DNA of 64,000 nt, from contig NZ_JANTYS010000025.1 in the NCBI RefSeq assembly GCF_024808255.1, positions 25,235 to 89,234 on the forward strand. The letters run 5' to 3'. The notes beneath the pieces were generated by a model. It made no database searches and had not been told where the DNA came from. It worked only from the letters and a program-made list of their open reading frames with translations. Source of the stretch: Mucilaginibacter dorajii (lineage in GTDB: Bacteria; Bacteroidota; Bacteroidia; Sphingobacteriales; Sphingobacteriaceae). A program made the position numbers and the translations under genes. Position 1 is the first letter of the stretch. Each line of letters opens with the position of its first letter. Positions 17,471-24,462 of this stretch are shown one piece after another.

Positions 17471-18352
17471 TCATATTTCAAACAAGTGTTTTTCGGCGTG
17501 GTAAGATGACCGTACTAATGGTCCGCTTTCCACATATTTAAAACCCTTATCAAGGCCAATTTGTTTTAATCGTGCAAACTGATCGGGGTGAATCCAATCG
17601 ATAACCGGATGGTGATTGCGGGTTGGCTGCAAATACTGGCCCAGCGTAAGGATATGCACACCAACTGCAAGTAAGTCGTCCATAGCTTTTAAAAGGTCTT
17701 CTTCTGTTTCGCCCAAACCAAGCATAATACCTGATTTTGTGCGCAAACCGGCTTCAGAAACATGTTTTAAGGCTTCCAAACTGCGGTCGTATTTAGCCTG
17801 GATGCGTACCTCTTTGGTTAAGCGGCGTACAGTTTCCAGGTTATGGGATACTACCTCGGGGCGGGTTTCCAGCACGCGGGCCAGGTTATCCCAATTGCCT
17901 CTAAAATCGGGCAGCAAAGTTTCTAATGTAGTTTCCGGGCTTTCGCGACGGATGGCATTGATGGTTTCGGCCCAGATGATAGAGCCGCCATCTTTCAAAT
18001 CATCACGGTCTACCGAGGTGATTACGCAATGTTTTACCTGCATCAGCTTTACCGATGTTGCTACACGGTTTGGCTCATCAACATCAACAGCTAAAGGCCT
18101 GCCGGTTGCTACGGCGCAAAACGAGCAGGAGCGGGTACAAATGTTACCCAATATCATAAAAGTAGCTGTGCCGGCACCCCAGCACTCGCCCATGTTGGGG
18201 CAATTACCACTTTCGCAAATAGTATGCAGTTTGTGTTCATCAACCAAACCGCGTACGTGAGCATATTCTTTTCCTATAGGAAGCTTTACCCTAAGCCAAT
18301 CGGGCTTACGTTGTACCTGGCTAACCGCGGGAACTACCGGCAATTCAATCAT
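17471..18352 (-). CDS. lipA: Lipoyl synthase
   Basis: The 293-residue radical-SAM enzyme inserts two sulfur atoms into protein-bound octanoate to form lipoate for 2-oxoacid dehydrogenases. The auxiliary cluster cysteines appear in CESGNCPNMGECW, and the radical-SAM cluster motif CxxxCxxC is CTRSCSFC. The C-terminal RSSYHAE holds the conserved serine ligand of the auxiliary cluster. I start at the ATG at 18352 (MIELPVVP), as upstream codons add no conserved sequence. The sigma gene lies 42 nt downstream on the same strand; no lipB is nearby. Confidence 0.97.
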   Translation of the reverse strand: MIELPVVPAVSQVQRKPDWLRVKLPIGKEYAHVRGLVDEHKLHTICESGNCPNMGECWGAGTATFMILGNICTRSCSFCAVATGRPLAVDVDEPNRVATSVKLMQVKHCVITSVDRDDLKDGGSIIWAETINAIRRESPETTLETLLPDFRGNWDNLARVLETRPEVVSHNLETVRRLTKEVRIQAKYDRSLEALKHVSEAGLRTKSGIMLGLGETEEDLLKAMDDLLAVGVHILTLGQYLQPTRNHHPVIDWIHPDQFARLKQIGLDKGFKYVESGPLVRSSYHAEKHLFEI

Positions 18353-18532
18353 GTTGCAAATGTAGTTAAAAAGCAAGTAACCAATTATAACGTTGCCCTT
18401 AGGTTGTAAGAATTATTACAGAAGAGTGATGGGCCCGGACACGCGGCTGCTTGTTTAAGCGGTGCTTTTTCAACTCAACCCCCATTTTTATTTAATATAA
18501 TTGTATCTTGGTTTGACCTCAAAACTTTCATC

Positions 18533-20134
18533 ATGAAACTATTTAATAAAGCTTTCTTAGCTGCCTGTGCCATGTGCCTTAGCGCAGCCATTGCTGTTGC
18601 ACAACCGGCCACCTACCCCGATAACTTACCTAAAGACTATTTAAGCCAAGAGTTTCACGCCGGCAGGCGGCAGGCTCTCCGTAATTTAATGCCGGCCAAT
18701 TCTGTAGCTGTGATATTTTCATACCCCGAGCGTGTTTTCTCTAAAGATGTAAACTACGTTTATCACCAAAACCCCGACATGTATTATTTTTCGGGCTATA
18801 AGGAGGCCGATGCCATGCTGCTGATATTTAAAGAAAACCAAGGCACAGGCGACAGTACCTACAACGAAGTCCTGTTTGTACGCAAGCGCGATGCAGGCCA
18901 GGAACAATGGACAGGCAGGCGGCTTGGTGTGGAAGGTGCAAAAACACGCCTTGGCTTTAAACGAGTGTACAACGGCGAGGATTTTGCAAAGTTCCCGCTT
19001 GATTTTAAAAAGTTTAGTACGGTGATCTATGATGAAATGCCCGATGCTATTGGTAGCGATGAAGGCCTGGCCCAACTGGTTAAAACCTTTAAAGCCAAAG
19101 TTAATGTACCAGAGGTTGATAAAGGCCTGATGGCTGATCTTACACTCATCAGCCAGCGTGCTATGCCGGCTAACCTTACAAGATTGATGGCTTATATTAA
19201 GCCACGTTTAGATGGCGATGCCTATAAAAGCAACACGTTGATACAGGAGTTGGTTAATAAACCCGATTCGGCAACGCTGATGGATGTTAAGGCTAAAATA
19301 AAATTGGCCTATGGCGCAACGGGCGCTTTTGCAACGTACACCACCGCTTTAAGAGGCATCAAAACGCCCGAAGAGCTGGCATTGATTGGTAAAGCGGTAC
19401 AGATCTCGTCATTAGCGCATGCCGAAGTAATGCGTGCCATTAAACCTACCAGTGGCGAGCAGGAGCTGGAAGGCATTTTTATGTATATACACAAAAAATA
19501 TGGTGCCGAAGATGAGGGCTACCCGCCAATTGTTGGAGCAGGTGCCAACGGCTGCATTTTACATTACGAAGAAAACAATGTACCCAAAGTTGATAACCAA
19601 TTGGTGCTAATGGATGTAGGTACTGAATATCACGGCTACTCGGCCGATGTTACCCGCACAGTACCGGCCACCGGCAAGTTTACTGAAAACCAGAAAGCCA
19701 TTTACCAGTTGGTTTATGATGCCCAGGAAGAAGTATTTAAACTTTGTAAGCAAGGCGTTAAATATGCATCATTAGAGCAAAAAACGGTGGAAGTATTAAC
19801 GGCCGGTCTTATTAAATTGGGCATTATTAAAGATGCTAAAGAGTTGCGCACCTATTATCCGCACGGAGTATCGCATCACATGGGCCTTGATGTGCATGAT
19901 AAAGGCGAATACGGGGGCAATTTGCAGGAAGGTATGGTGATTACGGTTGAACCTGGCATATACATCCCGGCTGGTAGCCCCTGCGATAAAAAATGGTGGA
20001 ATATAGGCGTGCGGATAGAGGATGATGTGGTGATAGGCAAAGACAAATGCACAAACCTATCGGCCGATGCTCCGCGCAAATGGCAGGACGTTGAAAAAAT
20101 GGCTGCGGAGAAAAGCATCTTTGACGGGAAGTAA
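18533..20134 (+). CDS. Exported Xaa-Pro aminopeptidase (aminopeptidase P family, M24)
   Basis: The 533-residue protein starts with a signal peptide (about 1-23, ending AVAQP), then an aminopeptidase P N-terminal domain (about 35-170) and an M24 pita-bread domain (about 270-515). Metal ligands are visible: D in LMDVGTEYHG, D in YSADVTRTVP, H in SHHMGLDVHD, E in VEPGIYIP and E in GVRIEDDVV. The enzyme removes an N-terminal residue that precedes proline, here probably in the periplasm. The gene stands alone, divergent from lipA. Confidence 0.94.
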   Translation: MKLFNKAFLAACAMCLSAAIAVAQPATYPDNLPKDYLSQEFHAGRRQALRNLMPANSVAVIFSYPERVFSKDVNYVYHQNPDMYYFSGYKEADAMLLIFKENQGTGDSTYNEVLFVRKRDAGQEQWTGRRLGVEGAKTRLGFKRVYNGEDFAKFPLDFKKFSTVIYDEMPDAIGSDEGLAQLVKTFKAKVNVPEVDKGLMADLTLISQRAMPANLTRLMAYIKPRLDGDAYKSNTLIQELVNKPDSATLMDVKAKIKLAYGATGAFATYTTALRGIKTPEELALIGKAVQISSLAHAEVMRAIKPTSGEQELEGIFMYIHKKYGAEDEGYPPIVGAGANGCILHYEENNVPKVDNQLVLMDVGTEYHGYSADVTRTVPATGKFTENQKAIYQLVYDAQEEVFKLCKQGVKYASLEQKTVEVLTAGLIKLGIIKDAKELRTYYPHGVSHHMGLDVHDKGEYGGNLQEGMVITVEPGIYIPAGSPCDKKWWNIGVRIEDDVVIGKDKCTNLSADAPRKWQDVEKMAAEKSIFDGK

Positions 20135-20160
20135 TAAGTCAAAAATAAAAATTCAAAATT

Positions 20161-20193
20161 CAAAAAGGCATGGGTGCATATCCGTGTCTTTTT
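20161..20193 (+). terminator. Probable terminator after the aminopeptidase P gene
   Basis: CAAAAAGGCATGGG pairs, with G-T wobbles, to TCCGTGTCTTTTTG around a short loop, followed by TTTT. It lies 27 nt after the stop codon. The rest of the gap up to 20350 is AT-rich with repeats of GATACTTGATACT type and no gene. Confidence 0.5.
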
Positions 20194-20354
20194 GTTTTAA
20201 GGTTGCTTTTCTACGGATACCTTAATTTAAGGAGAGTTGATTAACACTGCAAATTGTTTCGGCAATTTGTAACCCATCTTGATACTTGATACTAACTACC
20301 TGATACTATAAATGATACTAAAAACATCAGCATATAATTAAAATAAATAAGCTA

Positions 20355-20384
20355 TTGCCAGAAATGTTGAAAACTGTAACTTTG
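20355..20384 (+). promoter_or_regulatory. Bacteroidota-type promoter of the TPR-ribH region
   Basis: TTG (20355-20357), 19 nt, then TAACTTTG (20377-20384) match the Bacteroidota consensus fully. The ATG of the TPR gene follows 22 nt later, so the leader is short. Confidence 0.75.
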
Positions 20385-20406
20385 CAAACTTAATTTTGTT
20401 ATAACA

Positions 20407-21084
20407 ATGTCAAAAACCCAGGCGAATACCAAAGTTGCTACGCCAGAAACTAATTTTGGAAAGAGCGGCAGCTTCGTGCGCGAGAATCAAAAAAGCTTAA
20501 TCTTTATCGGTGGAGCCGTAGTGGCCCTTATCGTAATTTACTTATTATACCTTAAAGTTTACCTTGGTCCGCTTGAAACTAAAGCAGCCAACCAAATGTA
20601 CAGGGCACAGGATTTTTGGGCACAAAAAGATTGGGATAAAGCAATTAAAGGCGATGCCAGCTACCCGGGTTTTGAAAAGATCATTTCTGATTATGGCAAT
20701 ACTAAAGCAGCAAACCTTGCTTACTTTTATTTAGGTACCGCTTATTTAAACAAAGGCGAATACCGTAAAGCTATTGATGACCTTACCAGCTACCGCGGTG
20801 ACGATATCATGATTGCTGCCGAGGCCTTTGGTGGCATAGGTGATGCTTATGTTGAATTGAAAGACTACAGCAATGCGGTAACCTATTTTAACAAAGCTGT
20901 TGATAAGGCAAAAAACAAATTCCTTTCGCCGCTTTACCTTAAAAAATTAGGCTTGGTTTACGAGGAAACTAAAGACAATAAATCTGCCAGCGAGGCATAC
21001 AAAAGAATAAAAACCGAATACCCTGAAAGCGCCGAAGCACAAAATATCGATGAGTACATCGCCCGTGCCGAAGCAAAATTATAA
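20407..21084 (+). CDS. Membrane-anchored tetratricopeptide repeat protein
   Basis: The 225-residue protein has a short cytoplasmic N-terminus, one membrane helix at about 33-52 (LIFIGGAVVALIVIYLLYL) and tetratricopeptide repeats over about 95-220 (for example AYFYLGTAYLNKGEYRKAID and IGDAYVELKDYSNAVTYFNK). Architecture and size recall YfgM-like proteins that assist the Sec translocon, but I cannot assign that with certainty. It precedes ribH on the same strand by 152 nt, with a repeat-type hairpin between, so co-transcription is uncertain. A strong promoter match lies just upstream. Confidence 0.88.
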   Translation: MSKTQANTKVATPETNFGKSGSFVRENQKSLIFIGGAVVALIVIYLLYLKVYLGPLETKAANQMYRAQDFWAQKDWDKAIKGDASYPGFEKIISDYGNTKAANLAYFYLGTAYLNKGEYRKAIDDLTSYRGDDIMIAAEAFGGIGDAYVELKDYSNAVTYFNKAVDKAKNKFLSPLYLKKLGLVYEETKDNKSASEAYKRIKTEYPESAEAQNIDEYIARAEAKL

Positions 21085-21109
21085 TTCTTGATTTCGGATG
21101 TCGGAATTT

Positions 21110-21159
21110 CGATTTCGGATTTATTGACTTGCTAAGCCTTTAAATCCGAAATCGATTTT
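21110..21159 (+). terminator. Inverted repeat (CGATTTCGGATTTA) with T tail
   Basis: A perfect 14-bp inverted repeat (21110-21123 and 21141-21154) with a 17-nt loop is followed by a run of T, so it may terminate the TPR transcript. Further AAATCCGAA-type units occur at about 21093, 21200 and 21220, making the whole 21085-21236 gap a cluster of one short repeat. Confidence 0.65.
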
Positions 21160-21236
21160 TTGTTTATAGGAGATCCGTTTAATCAAATAGAAAATAATAA
21201 ATCCGAATTCGAACATCTCAAATCCGAAATACAACG

Positions 21237-21731
21237 ATGGCTTCACAACTTAAAAACCTTTCTGATTTTTCGCATACTACCATACCTTCTGCAGCGCCTT
21301 ACCGCTTTGGGATAGTTGTTGCCGAGTGGAACGCCGAAATTACCAACGCACTGTACCAGGGTGCTTATAACAGCCTTATTGTTAATGGTGCTTTAGTCGA
21401 TAATATTGTTAGCTACACCGTACCTGGCAGCTTTGAACTAACATCCGGTGCCGATTTACTTTTAAAAACAGGTAAGCTGGATGCGGTGATTTGCTTAGGC
21501 TGTGTAATACAGGGCGAAACCCGCCATTTTGATTTTATTTGTAACGCGGTGGCAAACGGCGTAAGCAATGTTGCCATAAAATACGCAAAACCTGTTATAT
21601 TTGGTGTATTAACAACTGATAACCAACAACAAGCTATTGACCGTGCAGGTGGCAAACATGGCAATAAAGGCGATGAAGCCGCAATTACTGCCATAAAAAT
21701 GGCCGCGCTTGCCGAAACTTTAAAGGACTAA
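21237..21731 (+). CDS. ribH: 6,7-dimethyl-8-ribityllumazine synthase
   Basis: The 164-residue protein condenses 5-amino-6-ribitylaminouracil with dihydroxybutanone phosphate in riboflavin synthesis. Family motifs are present in order: VVAEWNAEIT (substrate-binding Trp), VPGSFELTSGADLL, CLGCVIQGETRHFDFIC with the catalytic His, and the C-terminal GNKGDEAA. Such enzymes form pentamers or 60-mers in the cytoplasm. A small lipoprotein gene follows 30 nt later. No FMN riboswitch is visible upstream and no other rib genes are near. Confidence 0.97.
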   Translation: MASQLKNLSDFSHTTIPSAAPYRFGIVVAEWNAEITNALYQGAYNSLIVNGALVDNIVSYTVPGSFELTSGADLLLKTGKLDAVICLGCVIQGETRHFDFICNAVANGVSNVAIKYAKPVIFGVLTTDNQQQAIDRAGGKHGNKGDEAAITAIKMAALAETLKD

Positions 21732-21761
21732 CCTGCGTTAAAATACCATAGCGTTAAAACA

Positions 21762-21872
21762 ATGAAAAAATTAATTTACATAGCTATTATAGCTTTAGCA
21801 GTTGGCAGCATATCATCATGCTCAAACAAATTATGCCCGGCTTACGGATCTTATCCTAAGAGCGGTCGCTAA
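21762..21872 (+). CDS. Small lipoprotein of 36 residues
   Basis: An ATG at 21762 opens a 36-codon frame: a basic start (MKKL), a hydrophobic stretch IYIAIIALAVG and a lipobox ending SISSC at residue 20. A mature tail of 17 residues, CSNKLCPAYGSYPKSGR, contains a second cysteine. It would be exported and lipidated on Cys20. It lies 30 nt after ribH on the same strand and could share its transcript. The function is unknown. The signal peptide and lipobox make a chance ORF unlikely despite the length. Confidence 0.72.
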   Translation: MKKLIYIAIIALAVGSISSCSNKLCPAYGSYPKSGR

Positions 21873-21937
21873 CAGGCAATTGTCATTTTTATTGTCTCTT
21901 AAACACTTTAAACAGTTTTTGTGTTATAATTGCTGTG

Positions 21938-22072
21938 AGAGTCAAGATACAAGAATCAAGATTCAAGACAAAAACTTAATGTAGTAATGGCGAGCTTAAG
22001 AACGAGTACAGTTAGAAACTTGAAGAGTGCTTTCATTCTTTTCTTGATTCTTGACTCTTAATTCTTGACTCT
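21938..22072. repeat. AGTCAAGA/TCTTGACT short repeat cluster
   Basis: AGAGTCAAGA, AGAATCAAGA and TTCAAGAC units at 21938-21970 face TTCTTGATTC, TTGACTCT and TTCTTGACT units at 22041-22072. Together they form a large imperfect inverted repeat ahead of ytxJ, and the last unit runs into a T tract. It fills most of the gap and holds no gene. Confidence 0.65.
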
Positions 22073-22091
22073 TTTTTTAAGATATAATTTT

Positions 22092-22421
22092 ATGAACTGG
22101 ATAGCGCTGGAGTCGGCAGATCAATTAAACGAGATCAAGAACAACGAGGGATATAGCCTCATTTTTAAACATAGTACACGTTGCTCCATCAGTATGATGG
22201 CCAAAAGGCGTTTTGAACTGGATTGGGAAGACCTGCCCAAAGATATGCACCTTTACTTTTTAGACCTGATCAAATACCGTGACTTATCGGGTATGACAGC
22301 ACAATTGTTCGATGTCCACCACGAATCACCGCAGTTATTGCTGATTAAAGATGGTGAGTGTGTATTAGACCAATCGCACGGCGCAATTTCTGTTGAGGAA
22401 GCACTGAGTGTTTTGAGTTAA
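22092..22421 (+). CDS. ytxJ: Bacillithiol-system redox protein YtxJ
   Basis: The 109-residue protein has a thioredoxin-like fold with the monothiol site STRCSIS (CxxS-like, near residue 27), the hallmark of YtxJ/BrxC (DUF2847). The family is thought to reduce bacillithiol-protein mixed disulfides in bacillithiol-producing Firmicutes and Bacteroidota. I start it at the ATG at 22092 (MNWIALES), since an upstream start falls in the repeat cluster. The gene is flanked by repeats and ends 13 nt before a perfect palindromic terminator, so it is probably monocistronic. Confidence 0.9.
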   Translation: MNWIALESADQLNEIKNNEGYSLIFKHSTRCSISMMAKRRFELDWEDLPKDMHLYFLDLIKYRDLSGMTAQLFDVHHESPQLLLIKDGECVLDQSHGAISVEEALSVLS

Positions 22422-22434
22422 TAATTTAAAAGAT

Positions 22435-22483
22435 ATAGTTATAACAAAAAAGGCGCGTTAAGCGCCTTTTTTGTTATAACTAT
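22435..22483. terminator. Perfect 22-bp palindromic terminator
   Basis: Arms 22435-22456 and 22462-22483 pair without mismatch around a 5-nt loop, with a GGCGC/GCGCC core and A/T tracts that allow termination in both directions. It lies between ytxJ and the convergent WYL operon. Confidence 0.85.
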
Positions 22484-22496
22484 ATGCCATTTCGAG

Positions 22497-22650
22497 TTGT
22501 GAAATCCGGGGACTGTGAAAGTGGAAATGACAAAGCAACTTGAACCACAATGTCATGCTGAACTTGTTTCAGCACCCCACTCGCTAAGTAAACATCATGC
22601 GGGAAACCTGTCCTGTGGGGTCCTGAAACAAGTTCAGGATGACTTCCATT
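22497..22650. repeat. Composite repeat: unit C plus family B copy 1
   Basis: Unit C (22497-22545: GTGAAATCCGGG then GTGGAAATGACA) is followed by family B (22551-22644), a palindrome with TGTCATGCTGAACTTG and its complement CAAGTTCAGGATGAC as arms. The same C-then-B order recurs at 63160-63391. A 127-codon frame reads through it but shows no protein features. Confidence 0.85.
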
Positions 22651-22742
22651 TTTATAACTTGTCATGTGTAAGAACGAAGCAATCAAACTTTTTTTTGTTG
22701 TCATTTCCAACTTCGGGCTACCAGAACAGCCTCCCGTCTATA

Positions 22743-22910
22743 TTAACGCCCGTGCTTTGTCATCCTTCGCAATGGTCTATTCAAACCTTTTTTTACAAGG
22801 CCATTCTCCCCGTCCATCTTAACAATAACCTGCTTCTTCAAGGCCTCATCTTTTTCCTGGTATGCCGAAGGCACCCATTCCGGCCTGATCTGTTTTGAGT
22901 TTGCCATCAT
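22743..22910 (-). CDS. Small basic ORF of 55 residues downstream of the WYL regulator
   Basis: The ATG at 22910 lies 8 nt after the stop of the WYL regulator gene and opens a 55-codon frame: MMANSKQIRPEWVPSAYQ..., then a charged helix (EKDEALKKQVIVKMDGE) and an Arg/Lys-rich tail ending MTKHGR. Composition and codon use look like real coding sequence, and the tight spacing suggests it is the last gene of that operon. I know no family. It could be a truncated remnant, since family B/C repeats begin just beyond its stop. Confidence 0.45.
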   Translation of the reverse strand: MMANSKQIRPEWVPSAYQEKDEALKKQVIVKMDGENGLVKKGLNRPLRRMTKHGR

Positions 22911-22918
22911 CTTATTAT

Positions 22919-23959
22919 TTATCCACCGTGGCGGCTGTCAATCCCCACCGCATCGTAATTATCGAGCGTTTTTATCAGCTGTTTTTTGATCTGGGTGACC
23001 AGTATTCGCGGACCTAATACCCGCATTTTGCCGCCAAAACCCAGCAATTCACGTTCCAGTTCAAAGTTAAGGATCACCCGGATGCTGAAGACTGTCCCGT
23101 CTTCCTGTTCTTTTAATATTTTTTGCGTATGGTGCAGTGGTTTGGTAACAACATAAGGGGCATTGGCACTATCTACCCAAAAAATAACTTCGGCACTATG
23201 CTGGCCCGGGCTTTTGGTTACGCCTAACACATCATCATAATAAGTAGCCAGGTCTATTTGTGTGTTTTCACGGTATGCATCTTCATGTTGCTCAATAGTT
23301 TTGATCCGGTCAAGCGCCAGCGTTAACAATGGCGAATTACGTGCGTGCGATTTACCCAGCACAAACCAACGGTTACGATATTCCTTCAGCAGGTAGCCGC
23401 TAAAGCAAAAGGTACTGGCCTCACGGGCTTTGAAGGATTGATAGGTGATGCAGATGACCTTTTTTGCCACAATAGCCTTGCGGATCACCTCTATCCACTC
23501 CAGGCCTTTCAGGTTATCATTCTTTTCAAAATCAATAACGGGAATGCTATGGGTTTTCTGGCTGTAAATTTTATCCTCCAGCTTGCTCACCATTTCATTC
23601 AGATCGGTAAAATGACCAAAGCCTTTAAACTGTTTCAACAAAGCGGATACCTCACCTAACACCTGCAAATCCTGCTGGTTAAGCGGGCTATTGGTAATAC
23701 TGTAACCTTTTTCACTATAGGTGTAATACTTTTTATCAACCACCACAATAGGGGCTTCGTAACCCAACTTATTGCTGCGCATCATTTCAATATCGGCCTG
23801 TACCGTACGGCGGCTTACGCCGGTATCAATCCCTTCAAATTCATAAAGGGCATCAGAGCAAGCGTCGATCAAATCATCCAATGTCCACTTTTTATAGCGG
23901 TTTTGCAGACAGTTATCAATGGTACGGTAGCGGATGAGGGCATTGCGGTTTACGGGCAT
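22919..23959 (-). CDS. WYL-domain transcriptional regulator
   Basis: The 346-residue protein has an N-terminal winged helix (about 1-85, with SRRTVQADIEMM as recognition-helix region) and a WYL domain (about 150-230, with ITYQSFKAREASTFCFSGYLLKEYRNRWFVLG in the usual strand pattern). A C-terminal WCX extension runs to the end. WYL regulators sense nucleic-acid or nucleotide ligands and control DNA repair, RNA repair or defence genes. It is 3 nt from a 102-residue gene and divergent from rtcB, so it is a natural candidate to control rtcB, as the unrelated RtcR does in enterobacteria. That link is inferred from position. Confidence 0.9.
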   Translation of the reverse strand: MPVNRNALIRYRTIDNCLQNRYKKWTLDDLIDACSDALYEFEGIDTGVSRRTVQADIEMMRSNKLGYEAPIVVVDKKYYTYSEKGYSITNSPLNQQDLQVLGEVSALLKQFKGFGHFTDLNEMVSKLEDKIYSQKTHSIPVIDFEKNDNLKGLEWIEVIRKAIVAKKVICITYQSFKAREASTFCFSGYLLKEYRNRWFVLGKSHARNSPLLTLALDRIKTIEQHEDAYRENTQIDLATYYDDVLGVTKSPGQHSAEVIFWVDSANAPYVVTKPLHHTQKILKEQEDGTVFSIRVILNFELERELLGFGGKMRVLGPRILVTQIKKQLIKTLDNYDAVGIDSRHGG

Positions 23960-23962
23960 GGT

Positions 23963-24271
23963 TTAACGGCTTCTTTTCATTAAATACCTGAAGTTTTCAA
24001 AAGTGCCACCATCCTGATCTGTTTCAAATGGGGTTAAATGCACTACTTCCCAGCCGATAGAGGCCATGTAGTTTAAAGCATCAATGATGGTAACAAAATC
24101 GCGTACTTTTGCCGTTTCGGTAATTACAGCGTAGTTGGATGGAATAATTTCATCATTCTGATCGCCAAAATCTACGTAAACTTTCTTTTTGCTGCTCAAA
24201 AAACGACCTTCTATAATAAGCATACAGTATTGTAAAACCGGTTGATTTTGCAGGGTGGTATTTGGTTCCAT
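23963..24271 (-). CDS. Hypothetical protein upstream of the WYL regulator
   Basis: The 102-residue soluble protein starts MEPNTTLQNQPVLQY and contains alternating beta strands and a helix: CMLIIEGRFLSSKKKVYVDFG, then VRDFVTIIDALNYMASIGWE and VVHLTPFET. The last part recalls DUF4177-like proteins, where a GW(E)xV segment is common, but I cannot assign the family firmly. It is the first gene of the minus-strand unit with the WYL regulator and diverges from rtcB across a 191-nt gap that contains a repeat. The function is unknown. Confidence 0.75.
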   Translation of the reverse strand: MEPNTTLQNQPVLQYCMLIIEGRFLSSKKKVYVDFGDQNDEIIPSNYAVITETAKVRDFVTIIDALNYMASIGWEVVHLTPFETDQDGGTFENFRYLMKRSR

Positions 24272-24363
24272 TCAGGGTTTAAATTTAATAGCTGAAATTA
24301 TTAAATTATTTTTTACTGCGCAAATACATTGCGCAGGAGCTTTATTACTTTGTACTGTCGAAA

Positions 24364-24457
24364 GAGCCCCACCCAACCCTCCCCGGAAGGAAGGGCTTTT
24401 AATAATAATCAAACAAAAGAAAAAGTCTCCCCTACCGGGGGAGATTTAGAGGGGCCG
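24364..24457. repeat. Imperfect inverted repeat family G at the rtcB leader
   Basis: GCCCCACCCAACCCTCCCC (left) and GGGGGAGATTTAGAGGGGCC (right) form an imperfect inverted repeat whose right end stops 6 nt before the rtcB ATG. A related unit, GCCCCCTAACCCCCTGAAGG, follows ffh at 35941. The element may form a stable hairpin at the ribosome-binding region. Confidence 0.65.
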
Positions 24458-24462
24458 AAACA

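Noticed and set aside
17616..18260. A 214-codon open frame on the plus strand inside lipA
   Set aside because: It is antisense to a gene with complete catalytic motifs and shows Ser/Arg-rich composition typical of a shadow frame.
22515..22898. A 127-codon plus-strand frame across the repeats at 22.5 kb
   Set aside because: It reads through the C and B repeat units; its residues come from repeat DNA, and the minus-strand small ORF fits the region better.
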